A DNA stretch of 64,000 bases from Rhodococcus sp. WMMA185 (GCF_001767395.1 NZ_CP017014.1:3923012-3987011), one strand, 5' to 3'; counted from the stretch's first letter, positions 45,594 to 58,935 are shown. The notes: a model not told the origin generated them from the letters alone. A program made the numbers and translations.

Positions 45594-48112
45594 TAGGACC
45601 CCTTAACTCCTTTACCGCTGCTCTCGGCGTTGTCTTCGGTCTCGTCGGGCTCGTCGGCGTTGCGGGCGATCGCGAGCAGGTTGTCGCCTTCACCGAGGTT
45701 CATCAGACGAACGCCTTTGGTCTGCCGCCCCGCCTTGCGAACCTGCTTGGCTGGGGTACGGATCACGCCACCGCCTGACGTGATCGCATACAGCTCGTCG
45801 TCGTCGTTCACGATGAGTGCCCCGACCAGAGTGCCACGTTTCTTGTCGTACTGAATCGTGAGCACACCCTTGCCGCCGCGGCCCTGTGGGACATAGTCCT
45901 CGATGGGGGTGCGCTTCGAGTAACCGCCCGACGTCGCCACCAAGAGGTAACCCTCACGAACTACGTTGAGCGACAGCAGTTCGTCGTCGTCGTTGAACCG
46001 CATTCCCTGAACGCCGGAGGTGGCGCGTCCCATCGGACGTAGCGCCTCGTCCGTGGCGGAAAAGCGAATCGACTGCCCTTTCGCGGATACCAGCAGCAGA
46101 TCGTCGTCGGCCGAGCAGAGCACCGCACCCACAAGTTCGTCCTCGCCGCGCAGGTTCACCGCGACGATGCCGCCGCTGCGGTTCGAGTCGAAGTCGGTGA
46201 GCTTGGACTTCTTCACCAGACCATTTCGCGTCGCGAGGACGAGATAGGGTGCGTCCTCGTACGTCTTGATCTGGATGATGCTCTGGATGCGTTCATCGGG
46301 CTGGAACGCGAGCAGATTGGCCACGTGTTGCCCGCGTGCCGTGCGGCTCGCCTCCGGCAATTCGTACGCCTTGGCCCGGTACACGCGGCCCTTCGTCGTG
46401 AAGAACAGCAACCAATCGTGCGTCGAGCTGACGAAGAAGTGCGAGACGATGTCGTCCTGCTTGAGACCCGCGCCCTGTACCCCCTTGCCGCCGCGCTTCT
46501 GTGAGCGGTACAGGTCGGTCTTGGTGCGCTTGGCGTAGCCGGTCTCGGTGATCGTGACTACGACGTCCTCGCGGGCGATCAGATCCTCGTCGGAGACGTC
46601 GCCGTCGGCCGCGATGATTCGGGTGCGTCGATCGTCGCCGTGCTTGTCGACGATCTCCTTCAACTCGTCACGGACGATCGCGCGCTGCCGCTCCGGCTTG
46701 GCGAGAATGTCCTTCAGGTCTGCGATCTCACGCTCGATCTCGGCGAGCTCGTCGATGATCTTCTGACGCTCGAGCGCAGCCAACTTGCGCAGCTGCATGT
46801 CGAGGATGGCCTGCGCCTGGATCTCGTCGATCTCGAGCAGACCCATCAGACCCGTCCGGGCGTCTTCGACTGTCTGCGACGCTCGGATCAGCGCGATGAC
46901 CTCGTCGAGGGCGTCGAGTGCCTTGACCAATCCTCGCAGGATGTGGGCCCGCTCTTCCTTCTTGCGGAGCCGGAACTCGGTGCGCCTGCGGATGACCTCG
47001 ACCTGGTGGGTGACGTAGAGCCGGATCATCTGATCGAGTCGCAGCGTACGCGGCACACCGTCGACGATCGAGAGCATGTTGCAGCCGAAGCTCGTCTGCA
47101 ACTGGGTGTGCTTGTACAGGTTGTTGAGGACGACCTTCGCGACCGCGTCCCGCTTGACGGTGACGATGATGCGCATCCCCGCGCGGTCCGAGGACTCGTC
47201 GTGAATGTCGGAGATGCCAGCGATCTTGCCGTCGCGCACCTGCTCTGCAATCGACGTGATGAGGTTGTCTGGGTTCACCTGGTACGGCAGTTCGGTGATG
47301 ACAATTGTGGTGCGCCCCTTGGTATCCTCTTCAATCTCCACCACCCCGCGCATGCGGACCGAACCCCGGCCGGTGGTGTAGGCGTCTTGGATACCCTGGC
47401 CGCCGACGATCAGGCCGTGGGTCGGAAAGTCCGGTCCTTTGACCAATTCCATGACGGCCGTGAGGGTTTCTTCTTCGCTTGCTTCCCAGTTCTCGAGTGC
47501 CCAGTAGATGGCCTCGGCGACCTCGCGAAGATTGTGCGGCGGAATATTCGTCGCCATACCGACCGCGATACCGCCCGAACCATTGATCAACAGGTTGGGG
47601 ATACGGCTGGGGAGAACTGTCGGCTCTTGGGTACGGCCGTCATAGTTCGGAGCGAAATCGACTGTTTCCTCGTCGATTTCGCGGAGCATCTCCATGGCGA
47701 GTGGAGTCAGCCTGCACTCGGTGTACCTCATTGCCGCGGCGCCGTCGTTGCCGCGGGATCCGAAGTTGCCCTGTCCGTCGACGAGCGGATACCGCATCGA
47801 CCACGGCTGCGCCATACGGACGAGGGTGTCGTAGATGGAAGAGTCGCCGTGCGGGTGATAGTTACCCATCGTCTCGGCGACCGGTCGCGCAGACTTCACG
47901 TAGCCGCGGGTCGGGTAGTAGCCGTTGTCGTTCATCGCGTACAGCACGCGGCGATGCACCGGCTTGAGTCCGTCCCGCACGTCGGGCAGCGCACGACCGA
48001 CGATCACGCTCATCGCGTAATCGATGTAGCTGCTCTGCATCTCCTGCTGAATGTCGACGGGCTCGACGCGGTCGTGCCCCGGTCCCTCCGGCGGCAACGT
48101 TGTGTCAGTCAT
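45593..48112 (-). CDS. gyrA: DNA gyrase subunit A
   Basis: 839 residues. Active-site Tyr130 (MRYTECRL) lies after the quinolone-resistance region ([14 protein letters not shown], 89-102). The equivalent of E. coli Ser83 / mycobacterial Ala90 is Ser91 and that of Asp87/Asp94 is Asp95, so the region is wild-type-like. The C-terminal beta-pinwheel carries the GyrA box region QKRGGKG. Gyrase introduces negative supercoils using ATP. Unlike the usual mycobacterial layout, gyrB is not adjacent: about 5.8 kb of signalling genes lie between. The DUF3566 gene follows with a one-base overlap. Confidence 0.97.
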   Translation of the reverse strand: MTDTTLPPEGPGHDRVEPVDIQQEMQSSYIDYAMSVIVGRALPDVRDGLKPVHRRVLYAMNDNGYYPTRGYVKSARPVAETMGNYHPHGDSSIYDTLVRMAQPWSMRYPLVDGQGNFGSRGNDGAAAMRYTECRLTPLAMEMLREIDEETVDFAPNYDGRTQEPTVLPSRIPNLLINGSGGIAVGMATNIPPHNLREVAEAIYWALENWEASEEETLTAVMELVKGPDFPTHGLIVGGQGIQDAYTTGRGSVRMRGVVEIEEDTKGRTTIVITELPYQVNPDNLITSIAEQVRDGKIAGISDIHDESSDRAGMRIIVTVKRDAVAKVVLNNLYKHTQLQTSFGCNMLSIVDGVPRTLRLDQMIRLYVTHQVEVIRRRTEFRLRKKEERAHILRGLVKALDALDEVIALIRASQTVEDARTGLMGLLEIDEIQAQAILDMQLRKLAALERQKIIDELAEIEREIADLKDILAKPERQRAIVRDELKEIVDKHGDDRRTRIIAADGDVSDEDLIAREDVVVTITETGYAKRTKTDLYRSQKRGGKGVQGAGLKQDDIVSHFFVSSTHDWLLFFTTKGRVYRAKAYELPEASRTARGQHVANLLAFQPDERIQSIIQIKTYEDAPYLVLATRNGLVKKSKLTDFDSNRSGGIVAVNLRGEDELVGAVLCSADDDLLLVSAKGQSIRFSATDEALRPMGRATSGVQGMRFNDDDELLSLNVVREGYLLVATSGGYSKRTPIEDYVPQGRGGKGVLTIQYDKKRGTLVGALIVNDDDELYAITSGGGVIRTPAKQVRKAGRQTKGVRLMNLGEGDNLLAIARNADEPDETEDNAESSGKGVKGS

Positions 48113-48235
48113 GAGCTCCTTCTTCTACTCGGCTTGACGTCTCCTTTCGGACGGGCGGTCCGGTACGACGTCGCGCAACCACCCGAGTCTATAGGTGCAG
48201 GTCAGCTAAGGGGGTGAAGGACTCGAATGTACTCG

Positions 48236-49120
48236 TCAAACAGTGCCGCGGGAGCCGCCCGTCCCGTCGAGTGAGAACCCTCGGCCCCGGGATTCGGCGG
48301 CGAGCGATTCAGCAGCGAGCGATTCAGCAGCGAGCATGTCTGCCTCGAGTTCGAACTCCGCGGCGACGCGGTCCGGCGCCATGAGCAGCGCGGTGATCGG
48401 AACGGTAACCACCAGCATGCCCAGTACGAACACCGGAAACAGGACCGAGAACACCTCGAGCCCGTCCGGGTGTGCCACCGTCGTGTCAACGGTGGCGGTC
48501 AGGCCCCACATCCCGGCGTAATGCATAGTCACCACCGCTACCGCCACCGCAACCGCCGCGACGAGCCGCTGCCTGCGGGACTCGAGAGCGTAGATCGACC
48601 AGATGATTCCCGCGCCGATCAGGAATCCGATCAAGGCGGCCACGACGGTCAGGAGCGCGCCCAAGTTCACCGAGCCCTGGATCTCGATGGAGTACACGAT
48701 CGCCACATGCATTCCGATGAATGCAGCACCCAGGAGCGCCGCGCCCGCAGCGAGCCGACCGACCTCGACCGTTGCGCTCGATCTCCGGTGCTTCGTCGTC
48801 GGCGGGCTGACGATCAGCAAGGCTGCTGCGGCGGCCGCGACGGGAACCACGAAGGAAATCGCAATCCACAGGACGTTGTAGCGCACCACGCTGCCGGAGA
48901 CCTCGAATCCGACCATCGCTATGTAGTGCGGCAACCACGCGCCGATACCGCCGATGGACAGTGCCCCCCACGCCAACCACAGGGTTCGCTGCCTCGGGTT
49001 CGCCGCTGTCGCCGCCTTGCGGGCACTGGCGACACCGACGAAGACTCCGATGAACCCGGTTACCGCGGCCAGTGCGATGATCCAGGTGCCCATGGAGAAC
49101 TGCTGCAAACCATCCGACAT
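48236..49120 (-). CDS. MHYT-domain integral membrane sensor
   Basis: 294 residues with about seven transmembrane helices. The MHYT family requires Met-His-Tyr-Thr-like motifs near the outer membrane face; here three occur: PHYIAMVGF (64-72), MHVAIVY (137-143) and MHYAGMW (199-205). These are thought to bind copper or other ligands and to sense oxygen, CO or NO. The soluble tail has three LAAES units encoded by 15-bp repeats (48300-48329 and a partial). No EAL/GGDEF output domain is fused, so signalling must pass to a partner. It directly follows the conservon genes on the same strand, and a 7-bp tandem repeat lies at its ribosome-binding site. Confidence 0.88.
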   Translation of the reverse strand: MSDGLQQFSMGTWIIALAAVTGFIGVFVGVASARKAATAANPRQRTLWLAWGALSIGGIGAWLPHYIAMVGFEVSGSVVRYNVLWIAISFVVPVAAAAAALLIVSPPTTKHRRSSATVEVGRLAAGAALLGAAFIGMHVAIVYSIEIQGSVNLGALLTVVAALIGFLIGAGIIWSIYALESRRQRLVAAVAVAVAVVTMHYAGMWGLTATVDTTVAHPDGLEVFSVLFPVFVLGMLVVTVPITALLMAPDRVAAEFELEADMLAAESLAAESLAAESRGRGFSLDGTGGSRGTV

Positions 49121-49122
49121 GT

Positions 49123-49150
49123 TCCTCAGTCCTCAGTCCTCAGTACTCAA
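49123..49150. repeat. Tandem 7-bp repeats at the MHYT gene start
   Basis: TCCTCAG at 49123, 49130 and 49137, then TACTCAA (on the minus strand CTGAGGA three times). Each unit contains a GAGGA Shine-Dalgarno core. The last unit abuts the ATG at 49120 and the first reaches the cvnD stop. Confidence 0.9.
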
Positions 49151-49731
49151 TACGCGGCCGTGCGGAGCTTGGTCAGTGCGTATTCGGTGATCGCTACCAA
49201 TGCACGTTTCGCCGATTCCCTGTCACGAGCGTCGATCGGGATGATCGGCACGTCCTCCGATATCGCCAGGGCCCCCCGAATGTCTTCGACCGGGTAGCGC
49301 GGAGCGTCCTCGAACTCGTTGATCGCGACGAGGAACGGAAGTCGGCGTGCCTCGAAAAAGTCGACCGCAGCAAAACTCTCGTCCAACCGCCGGGTGTCGA
49401 TCAGGACGATCGCGCCGATCGCGCCCCGGATCAGGTCGTCCCACATGAACCAGAATCGGTGCTGACCGGGAGTACCGAACAGGTAAAGCACCAGATCATC
49501 GGCCAGGCTGATACGACCGAAGTCCATCGCGACGGTGGTCGTGCCCTTCTCTGGTGTGGCCGTCAAGTTGTCGACACCATCGCTGGCGTTGGTCACAAGC
49601 GCCTCGGTACGGAGAGGAACGATCTCCGAGACGGCCCCCACCAACGTCGTCTTGCCTACGCCGAACCCGCCGGCGATCACGATCTTGGTCGAGGTCACCC
49701 GATTGTCGGGATCAGATTTCGCGAAGTCCAC
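49147..49731 (-). CDS. Conservon GTP/ATP-binding protein (CvnD type)
   Basis: 194 residues from GTG at 49731, with AAGGG six bases upstream; an upstream ATG would overlap cvnC more deeply. A Ras-like GTPase fold is indicated by the P-loop GGFGVGKTT (21-29), TTTVAMDFGRI and FGTPGQHRF (G3 analogue), then VLIDTRRLDESF and the base-recognition-like VAINEFED. In Streptomyces such proteins belong to conservons (cvnABCD) that behave like membrane-tied G-protein switches. This is the last gene of the four-gene set before the MHYT sensor. Confidence 0.9.
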   Translation of the reverse strand: MDFAKSDPDNRVTSTKIVIAGGFGVGKTTLVGAVSEIVPLRTEALVTNASDGVDNLTATPEKGTTTVAMDFGRISLADDLVLYLFGTPGQHRFWFMWDDLIRGAIGAIVLIDTRRLDESFAAVDFFEARRLPFLVAINEFEDAPRYPVEDIRGALAISEDVPIIPIDARDRESAKRALVAITEYALTKLRTAAY

Positions 49732-50080
49732 TGAGGACCCTTTCGATGAGTTCACGGCGTTCGGAGTCGGTCGAGTCTTCGTTCAATGTGGCCAGGATCT
49801 GCAGATGGCCAGACTCGACCAGGTCGGCCACCAGGACCCGGGCCACACCGAGCGGTAACCCCACCCTGGCGGCGATCTCGGCAAGGGACGGCGACTGCTG
49901 GCACAACGCGACGATCGCCGCGTTGATGTCGTCGAGTTCCCAGTGCCGGTCCACTGACTGTGGGAGAGCCTGGATCAATGCCTCGAGCGCGAGTTCGACC
50001 GCGGGCCGGGTCCGACCCGATGTCAACGAGTACGGGCGCACGATGTTCGAGCCGCGCGGCTCCGAATAGGGGTTGTCCAT
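49712..50080 (-). CDS. Conservon DUF742 protein (CvnC type)
   Basis: 122 residues from ATG at 50080. The family core is visible: RPYSLTSGRTRPAVELALEA, then the helix-turn-helix-like SPSLAEIAARVGLPLGVARV and LVADLVESGHLQIL. It probably acts as a winged-helix adaptor between the Roadblock protein and the GTPase. It overlaps cvnD by 20 bases and follows cvnB by 14. Confidence 0.9.
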   Translation of the reverse strand: MDNPYSEPRGSNIVRPYSLTSGRTRPAVELALEALIQALPQSVDRHWELDDINAAIVALCQQSPSLAEIAARVGLPLGVARVLVADLVESGHLQILATLNEDSTDSERRELIERVLSGLREI

Positions 50081-50094
50081 GGGAACGCCCCTGG

Positions 50095-50511
50095 TCAGAG
50101 GTCCTGTGTTGTGCGGGCGGTGGCCTGCACAGATGTGCCGACGCGGTCGACCAGGATCGCCATCTCGTAGCCCACCTGTCCGATGTCGCACTCGGAATCG
50201 GTCAGGGTCGCAAGATGCGAGCCGTCACCGACACTCATGAGCAGCAAATAGCCGTGCTGCATCTCGACCACCGACTGAAGCACCCCGCCGCCTTCGAAGA
50301 GACGGGACACCCCGGCCGACAAACTTGCGAGGCCGGAGGTGACGGCAGCCAACTGCTCGGCCCGGTCGATTGGAAGATGGGAGCTGGCGGCCATCAGAAG
50401 GCCATCGGCGGATACGAGCACGGCATGGGAGACGCCCGGTACGTCGCTGGCGAAGTTCGACACCAACCAGTCGAGGGGTCGTGTGACGTCGGGGCCTTGA
50501 GCGGTATTCAT
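50095..50511 (-). CDS. Conservon Roadblock/LC7 protein (CvnB type)
   Basis: 138 residues from ATG at 50511, which shares a base with the kinase stop (TGATG) and has GGAG four bases upstream. The Roadblock fold is visible: [20 protein letters not shown], then [13 protein letters not shown] and [20 protein letters not shown]. These proteins act as GTPase-activating-like regulators of the CvnD partner. Confidence 0.93.
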   Translation of the reverse strand: MNTAQGPDVTRPLDWLVSNFASDVPGVSHAVLVSADGLLMAASSHLPIDRAEQLAAVTSGLASLSAGVSRLFEGGGVLQSVVEMQHGYLLLMSVGDGSHLATLTDSECDIGQVGYEMAILVDRVGTSVQATARTTQDL

Positions 50512-53501
50512 CAATCTCCTTCAGTGCTGTTGCGATTCGCGAGCCTCGTGGCCCTGCCGTTTCGTACGCCAAGCTGGTGCCGACTGAGGTTGGCGCGAAT
50601 TGTCTCAGGGTCACGCACACGACGCAGTGTCGCCGTGTTGTGGGCACCTTCGACGGTGCCGGGAAGCAATCGCTCACCGGGGTTCCTCTTGGGCAAACCG
50701 ATTTCGGGATCGACCTCGACGGGCGTCGAACTGATCCGTTCCGCGGCTGACCAACCGACATCACCGGCCGACTGCCATACGCCCGGTGCACCTTCTTCAC
50801 TGGTCGGATCGGTCAGCCAATCCGACACCATGTCGGCGAAAATCGGAGTGCCGGCGGGACGTTGGGGCGGCTCCGCCGGTTCCGGCTCGACACGCGACTG
50901 GAAGAACGAGGCCGTCTTCGCCGAGTTGGTGCGGTAGCGGTGGCGCACCCGCTCCCGGTCGTCACTGCTCGAAGACTCGGTCGCCGGCACCGACTGATCG
51001 GCGGTGCGCTCCGCTTCTGCCCCGGTCTCGAGCTGTGGCTCCGGCGGCACGGGCGCCGGCTGCCGCTCCGGCAACGCGGGCACCGACTGCGGCTCCGGCT
51101 CGGCCGGTTCCGCCTGGCGCTCCGGCAACACGGACACCGGGCGCGGCTCCGGCGTCGCAGGTGCCGGGGGCGACTGCGGCGTCGCAGGTGCCGGGCGCGG
51201 CTCTCGCTTGGCCGGCTCAGATGCGGTTACCTGACGCCGCCGCACGGGCAGCTTCGGCATCGCGCCGGACCCACGGACATTCACCACGTCGTTCAGTTGC
51301 GCGGTGGGGCGGCCGGCAGAGGCTCCCGCACCGGCCGCGATACCGCTGGCACCAGGCTGGCGTTGCGGCAGACCGTTGCCCGATACCACCCTGGCAGCGC
51401 GCGGTACCGGGGCTACCTGAGCTACGGGGGCAGGGGTCGGCGAGGCCGGAGCAGAAGCCGTTGGCTGAGCGCGAACCGGCAGACCGTTGCCCGCGATCGG
51501 TGGGCGTCCCGGTTCCCCCGGCGGAGCCGTCGCCGGAATACCGCTACGCGGGGTCGGGTCGGGTATCTTGCGCAGCGGGCCGGTCGTGTGACCTACCTCT
51601 TGCGTCACGATCAACGCGTTCGGAATGTGGATGCTGGCGGTCACGCCGGGGCTACGTGCGGTATCGAACGTGGACCGCAGGCGCACGGTGAGACCGTGCC
51701 GCTTCGCCAGCCGGCTCACCACGAACAACCCCATGTGGCGCGCGGTCTCGGTACCGACCTCACCACCCGACGCGAGGCGCTCGTTGATTGCGCGCAGGTC
51801 GTTGGATGGTATGCCGATTCCGCGGTCCGCGACCTCGAGCAGCACACCACCGTCCACGGCACGCGCGAAACTGAACGTCACCACGGTGTCCGGCGGCGAA
51901 GCCCGAAGCGAGTTGTCGACGAGTTCGGCGAGGAGATGGACGACGTCGGTGGCGACGGCGCCGCTGAGGGCACCTTCCGGGGTAGCACCCACCTGCACCC
52001 GCTGGTAGTCCTCCACCTCGGAGATCGCAGCGCGCAACACATCGCCGAGTGCAATCGGCGCGGACTGTGAACGACGCACACGGGTACCGGCGAGGATCAG
52101 AAGGTTCTCACCGTTTCGGCGCATACGCGCCGCGAGGTGGTCGAGCCGAAAGAGGCTTTCGAGTCGCTTCGGGTCCTTCTCCTCGAACTCGAGATTCTCG
52201 ATGAGGTTCAACTGCTGGTCGACGAGCGACTTACTTCGGCGCGCCAGCGTTTCGAACATGTCGTTGATCCGCAGACGCAACTGGGCCTGTTCGCCGGCGA
52301 GACGCAGTGCCTGCCCATGGATGTCGTCCACAGCCCGGGCGAGCTGGCCGATCTCCTCGGACGAGTGCACGGCCACCGGTTCGAACGACAACGCGCGCGG
52401 GTCGTCACTGGCTTTGATCTGTTCGATCGCTTCGGGAAGATCGCGACGGGCAGCCTTGAGGGCGCCGTGCCGCAGTCGACGGATCGGTCCGATCAGCGAT
52501 CGCGACACGAGAAGCGCGAGAACGAGAGCGGTGAGCAGCGTACCGAGGACGATCGCCGTGTCGCGCAGCGCAGCGGACCGCGTCTCGGAAGCACGGCTTT
52601 GCACGGTCGACGCAATATCTTGCGCAGCCTCGCTCGTCAGTTCGTGGTAGATGTCGCGGCTCTCGATCAGCGAGGCTCGCGTCTGAAGCACAGGCAATGG
52701 ACCGCCACGCGCCACCTCCTGCAGACCTTCGTCGACGAGGGTGTTCCGGTCGGCGATGTTTTCCCTCAGCGCCTCGAGACGCGGGTCGTCCGGCGGGTAG
52801 TAGGGATCGAGGAGATCCAGCAAACCCGATTCCGCACCGGCAGCGGAGACGATCGCCGTGGTGGGAAGTTCGCCTTCACGCGCCCTTTCGCGGCCGTCCG
52901 GGGCAACGTAGGCCTCGAGAACCGCAACGTTGCCCATCGCCTGCTCGAAGAGCTTGCGCTGCGCCTGCCAGGCATTACTCAACAGGTAGCCCTTGTCGAT
53001 GACACCGCTGTCGTCGATCTGACGCACGATGTCGTCGACTTCTCGGGTGAGGCCGTCGGAGAACGTGCGGTGACGTTCGGCAAGAAGGTCGGTTGCGACG
53101 CCTGGTGAATCCATCAGAGCCAGGAGTGCGCGACCGTCCGAGACGGTTTGGTTGATGGCGTCAGCGATCTCAGGGTTCAGCTCGGGATTGCGGGCATGCT
53201 CGGACACTTTGTCCATCAACCCTGCCGCAGTCTTCCGGTCATCCTCAGGGAGAGTCCTGGAGGTGTAACCACTGATCACCGTACCCATTGCAGCCTCGAG
53301 GGCCACGATGTCCGGAACGCCGGCGATCCAGTCGGCCGCTTCGGTGAAATGAACGGCCTTGCTCAGCTCGGCCTGCACTCGAAGTCCGCCGAGCACCATG
53401 GCAACGGTGACGGGAACCGCAAGAACCGCAGTGACCTTCCAGCGCAGACCCCAACCCGCGATATCCCAGAACTTGGCCCGGGGCGGCGACTCCTCGCTCA
53501 T
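50511..53501 (-). CDS. Conservon sensor histidine kinase (CvnA type)
   Basis: 996 residues from ATG at 53501, with AAGGA eight bases upstream (GTG at 53519 is possible). A first transmembrane helix near 15-38 and a second near 314-337 bound a large extracellular helical sensor region of the NIT (nitrate/nitrite-sensing) type. A HAMP linker follows, then the actinobacterial kinase signature with [12 protein letters not shown] (His about 455) and an HATPase domain with the N-box [13 protein letters not shown] (about 520) and a G-box ADRGIGIP. The last 300 residues are disordered and Pro/Ala/Glu-rich with repeated PAPATPxPRPVS-like blocks. There is no response regulator in the cluster, as is normal for conservons. 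Confidence 0.93.
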   Translation of the reverse strand: MSEESPPRAKFWDIAGWGLRWKVTAVLAVPVTVAMVLGGLRVQAELSKAVHFTEAADWIAGVPDIVALEAAMGTVISGYTSRTLPEDDRKTAAGLMDKVSEHARNPELNPEIADAINQTVSDGRALLALMDSPGVATDLLAERHRTFSDGLTREVDDIVRQIDDSGVIDKGYLLSNAWQAQRKLFEQAMGNVAVLEAYVAPDGRERAREGELPTTAIVSAAGAESGLLDLLDPYYPPDDPRLEALRENIADRNTLVDEGLQEVARGGPLPVLQTRASLIESRDIYHELTSEAAQDIASTVQSRASETRSAALRDTAIVLGTLLTALVLALLVSRSLIGPIRRLRHGALKAARRDLPEAIEQIKASDDPRALSFEPVAVHSSEEIGQLARAVDDIHGQALRLAGEQAQLRLRINDMFETLARRSKSLVDQQLNLIENLEFEEKDPKRLESLFRLDHLAARMRRNGENLLILAGTRVRRSQSAPIALGDVLRAAISEVEDYQRVQVGATPEGALSGAVATDVVHLLAELVDNSLRASPPDTVVTFSFARAVDGGVLLEVADRGIGIPSNDLRAINERLASGGEVGTETARHMGLFVVSRLAKRHGLTVRLRSTFDTARSPGVTASIHIPNALIVTQEVGHTTGPLRKIPDPTPRSGIPATAPPGEPGRPPIAGNGLPVRAQPTASAPASPTPAPVAQVAPVPRAARVVSGNGLPQRQPGASGIAAGAGASAGRPTAQLNDVVNVRGSGAMPKLPVRRRQVTASEPAKREPRPAPATPQSPPAPATPEPRPVSVLPERQAEPAEPEPQSVPALPERQPAPVPPEPQLETGAEAERTADQSVPATESSSSDDRERVRHRYRTNSAKTASFFQSRVEPEPAEPPQRPAGTPIFADMVSDWLTDPTSEEGAPGVWQSAGDVGWSAAERISSTPVEVDPEIGLPKRNPGERLLPGTVEGAHNTATLRRVRDPETIRANLSRHQLGVRNGRATRLANRNSTEGD

Positions 53502-53925
53502 CCCACGCTTCCTTTCCACCCAGTCATAGCTCGCCGATCTGTGCTCGTGACTACGCCCGCGGCACGAAGCCGTATGGGTCGGGCGCGCTGACTACGGAGG
53601 GAGCGATCCACCACTGCGCGATGCGACGCACTGGCCGATTCACTCGGTTTCCGAATGTAACGAATTCATCACATCTTCGTGCGAAAGATTCTTACCACAG
53701 AGTTAGGTCACGTAGGTACTTCTCAGTAACATCCACCCGAAGGTCCCTCCCCTTGCCTTCTGTCCGTCGATCAGTGGCCCACGCTACACAGAATCCCAAT
53801 CGGCGTTCGGGGCGGTGTCCCCAACCAGCACGATCGAGACAAATCACCCACAAGACGAAGACAGTCACCGGCGCCTTTCGGTCACCGGTGACTGTTCGAA
53901 CTCGCTGATCTTTGTCAGGTGCGCC
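53502..53925. other. 424-bp spacer between cvnA and gyrB
   Basis: It contains the gyrB-side hairpin (53861-53895) and the presumed conservon promoter. An AT-richer patch (about 53630-53720, with TTCCGAATG and TAACGAATTCATCACATC) could be the promoter region. I see no convincing gene. Confidence 0.6.
53861..53895 (-). terminator. Hairpin after gyrB
   Basis: ACAGTCACCGG pairs perfectly with CCGGTGACTGT across a 13-base loop, 30 bases past the gyrB stop. It would separate gyrB transcription from the conservon operon. Confidence 0.6.
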
Positions 53926-56094
<2,169 letters not shown>

Positions 56095-56222
56095 TCAGAA
56101 GCGCGATCCGACACCCCTGAGTGCCCCGTAGACGAATTTTCAAGGCATCAACGGAGTGAAAACCTACGATGACGCACTCCTGGACACGGTGTTGCTCGGT
56201 GCCGGAGGACCTGCGGTCCCGC

Positions 56223-56780
56223 CTACCCGTAGGTGTCGCGCGGCCCTCTCCCCCGAATATGTCGTTCGCCCTTGCGCCAACTCGGAGCAGTCGGTCCGGT
56301 GACTCGCAACGACGTCACCACACCGTTTCCGACCGAGGCGGCGATCTTCGCGAGAATCTGCGACTGCATCATTCGAAGCTGCGTCGCCCACGCCGTGGAC
56401 TCCGCTGAGATACTCAGCACCCCCTCTCGAAGCCCTGTCGGTTCTGCATGCGCAGCGATGTCCTCACCGACCACCTGGGCCCACCTACCGAGCACCGCCC
56501 CTTCGGATACCTTGGGCGACCAACCACGTTGCTTCGCCAGCGCGCTGGTCAGGGCCCCAAACGGTTGTGGATCGCGATCGTCGGGGCCCGGACCCGACCA
56601 CCCGCGTCGACCTCGGGCTCGCAGCCTCCGTACCCCGGATCCGGATCGGCGGCCCTGACCGACGGATTTTCCACTGGCCTTAGCCGCCGCCCGAGCCTCC
56701 TCGAGCGCTCGGCGGGCAAGGTCGATTCCCTTGACCTCTGGTTCCGGCATGTCGCTTGCGGGTTCGGCGTCATCGGTCAT
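56223..56780 (-). CDS. DUF721 / DciA-family protein
   Basis: 185 residues from ATG at 56780, with GGGAGG about six bases upstream. The N-terminal half is basic ([20 protein letters not shown]). The DUF721 domain follows: [20 protein letters not shown], then [17 protein letters not shown] and the closing helices. The family (DciA) is proposed to help load the replicative helicase in bacteria without DnaC; that fits its place between recF and gyrB. It overlaps recF by 11 bases. Confidence 0.9.
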   Translation of the reverse strand: MTDDAEPASDMPEPEVKGIDLARRALEEARAAAKASGKSVGQGRRSGSGVRRLRARGRRGWSGPGPDDRDPQPFGALTSALAKQRGWSPKVSEGAVLGRWAQVVGEDIAAHAEPTGLREGVLSISAESTAWATQLRMMQSQILAKIAASVGNGVVTSLRVTGPTAPSWRKGERHIRGRGPRDTYG

Positions 56781-58023
56781 GACCAACCTCCCTTGCTGTC
56801 TGCTGGCGATACTCGAGACCTCCCTCGGTCTCTGTGATACACGAAACCCTTCCGCGGTCGGTGTCGCGAGCCTGTACGCCGAAGCGAACGGCGTCGAGTT
56901 CTCGCGGAACATCTTCGGCGACCGCTGCGGTGATCAGAACCTGTTCAGCATCCACGGCGATCTCGGCCAGTGCCCTCCTCCGGCGGAGGTCCAGTTCGGC
57001 GAACACGTCGTCGAGCATGAGCACCGGATCGCTGCCGTCCGAGCGCAACAGAGCGAACGCGGCCAGTCGCATCGACAGCGCAACCGACCACGACTCCCCG
57101 TGACTTGCGAATCCCTTGGCCAGGGTATCGCCGAGGTGTAGTTCCAGATCGTCACGATGAGGACCGACCAGGCACACACCACGATCGATCTCCTTCGGCC
57201 TCATCACGGACAGTTCATGCAGGATGCGCTCCTCCAGAAGGGCGATATCGCCTGCTTCCGGCGGCCGTGCGGGATCAAGGAACTCCGGCGGCAGCGAATT
57301 TCCGAGGCTCGAGCGATAGCGAATACTCGCAGTCCTCGACTCGGGTGCCAGCGAATGGTACGACCGAGTCAGATGCGGGGCGAGTTCATGCACGAGATGG
57401 ATCCGCCCGGCGAGGAGTTGGGCTCCGTGGGCTGCGAGATGCCCGTCCCATACGTCCAGTGTCGCAAGGGCACTGGCGCCTTCCCCACTTCCGCGTCCTG
57501 CCCGTCGCAGCGTCCCACCCGCAGTCTTGAGCAGTGCCGAACGCTGCCTCAGCACCCGGTCGTAGTCGGCCCGCACCGCAGCCATCCGGGGTATCCGAGT
57601 GGTGAGTAGTTCATCGAGGTAGCGGCGTCGATCGCCGGGGTCTCCGCGGACGAGTGACAGATCTTCCGGAGCGAACAGCACCGTTTGAAGAATCCCCAGA
57701 ACCTCTCGCGGACGCCGTGTGGGCGACTGGTTGATCCGCGCCTTGTTGGATTTTCCTTCGTTGAGTTCGAGATCGACGGTCAGTTCTCTGCCGGCGTTGA
57801 CAACCGTCGCTGCAGTGAACGCTCGAGTGGTTTCCGACCTGATCAACGGGGCGTCCGAACTCACCCGATGCGAGGACAGCGTGGACAGGTACCCCAGCGC
57901 CTCGAGGATGTTCGTCTTTCCTTGACCGTTGGGTCCGATAAAGACGGTGCAACCGGGCCGCAGGTCGAGAGCGAGTGCGTCCCAGGAACGGAAGTCTCTG
58001 AGTGAGAGTGCGCGAACGAACAC
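56770..58023 (-). CDS. recF: DNA replication and repair protein RecF
   Basis: 417 residues from GTG at 58023. The Walker A motif GPNGQGKT is at 30-37, the ABC signature region and Walker B ([12 protein letters not shown]) lie near the C-terminus. RecF helps load RecA at gapped DNA. The start abuts the gnd stop with no gap, and its end overlaps DUF721 by 11 bases, so gnd-recF-DUF721 is likely one transcript. Confidence 0.96.
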   Translation of the reverse strand: MFVRALSLRDFRSWDALALDLRPGCTVFIGPNGQGKTNILEALGYLSTLSSHRVSSDAPLIRSETTRAFTAATVVNAGRELTVDLELNEGKSNKARINQSPTRRPREVLGILQTVLFAPEDLSLVRGDPGDRRRYLDELLTTRIPRMAAVRADYDRVLRQRSALLKTAGGTLRRAGRGSGEGASALATLDVWDGHLAAHGAQLLAGRIHLVHELAPHLTRSYHSLAPESRTASIRYRSSLGNSLPPEFLDPARPPEAGDIALLEERILHELSVMRPKEIDRGVCLVGPHRDDLELHLGDTLAKGFASHGESWSVALSMRLAAFALLRSDGSDPVLMLDDVFAELDLRRRRALAEIAVDAEQVLITAAVAEDVPRELDAVRFGVQARDTDRGRVSCITETEGGLEYRQQTAREVGHDR

Positions 58024-58935
58024 CTATAGTCCAGAACCGGCTTCTTCGTCGTAGGACGCCTTGTGCACCGTGTGCCCGCCGAATTGGTTGCGTAGCGCCG
58101 CGACGGCCTTCATTGCAGGGGAATCCTCCTGGCGAGATCCGAACCGCGCAAACAGAGCAGCGGAAATCACCGGCGCCGGAACGGCGTGCTCTACGGCTTC
58201 CTGTACCGTCCAGCGGCCCTCGCCGGAATCAGCTGCATAACCGGAAATCTCGGCGAACTCAGGATCGTCCGCGAGCGCCTTCACGAGTAGTTCCAACAGC
58301 CACGAGCGGACGACGGTACCCTTCGTCCAGGCACGAAGCACACCGTGGACATCGGTGACGAGCTCCTCTGCTTCGAGCAGTTCATAGCCTTCCGCGTAGG
58401 CCTGCATCAATCCGTACTCGATGCCATTGTGGATCATCTTCGCGTAGTGACCTGCTCCGATCGGACCCGCGTGAACGAACCCGTCCGCACGCTCACCCTC
58501 GGGGCGCAGCGCGTCGAAGATCGGGAGTGCGCGCTCGACATCCGCATCCGCCCCGCCGACCATCAACCCGTAGCCGTTGTCGAGCCCCCAGACGCCACCG
58601 GAAACACCACAGTCGAGGTAGCCGATTCCGCGCGATCCGAGCATCTCGCCGTGCACCTGATCGTCGGTGTATCGCGAGTTTCCGCCGTCGATCACCAGGT
58701 CCCCCGACTCGAGTTCCGACGACAGCTGCGTCACGGTGTCCCGGGTGATCCTTCCTGCCGGCACCATCAACCAGACGATGCGGGGAGTCTCGAGTCGCTG
58801 CACGAGTTCGGACAGCGACGCCACATCCGTGACCTCGGGCCGGGGATCGAAGCCGACTACCTCGTGCCCATGCGCGCGCAGTCGCTCGCGCATGTTGAAT
58901 CCCATTTTCCCGAGCCCGACCAACCCGATCATCAT
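58024..58935 (-). CDS. gnd: 6-phosphogluconate dehydrogenase, decarboxylating (short NAD-type)
   Basis: 303 residues, the short form. ATG at 58935 has GGAG six bases upstream. The dinucleotide site is GLVGLGKMG (4-12). Substrate-binding motifs include DGGNSRYTD, CGVSGGVWGL and GHYAKMIHNGIEYG. It oxidises 6-phosphogluconate to ribulose 5-phosphate with CO2 release. Insertion of gnd between dnaN and recF is a known arrangement in mycobacteria and relatives. It is 64 bp from dnaN. Confidence 0.95.
   Translation of the reverse strand: MMIGLVGLGKMGFNMRERLRAHGHEVVGFDPRPEVTDVASLSELVQRLETPRIVWLMVPAGRITRDTVTQLSSELESGDLVIDGGNSRYTDDQVHGEMLGSRGIGYLDCGVSGGVWGLDNGYGLMVGGADADVERALPIFDALRPEGERADGFVHAGPIGAGHYAKMIHNGIEYGLMQAYAEGYELLEAEELVTDVHGVLRAWTKGTVVRSWLLELLVKALADDPEFAEISGYAADSGEGRWTVQEAVEHAVPAPVISAALFARFGSRQEDSPAMKAVAALRNQFGGHTVHKASYDEEAGSGL

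Noticed and set aside
46640..48217. 525-codon plus-strand frame across gyrA
   Set aside because: Antisense shadow of gyrA.
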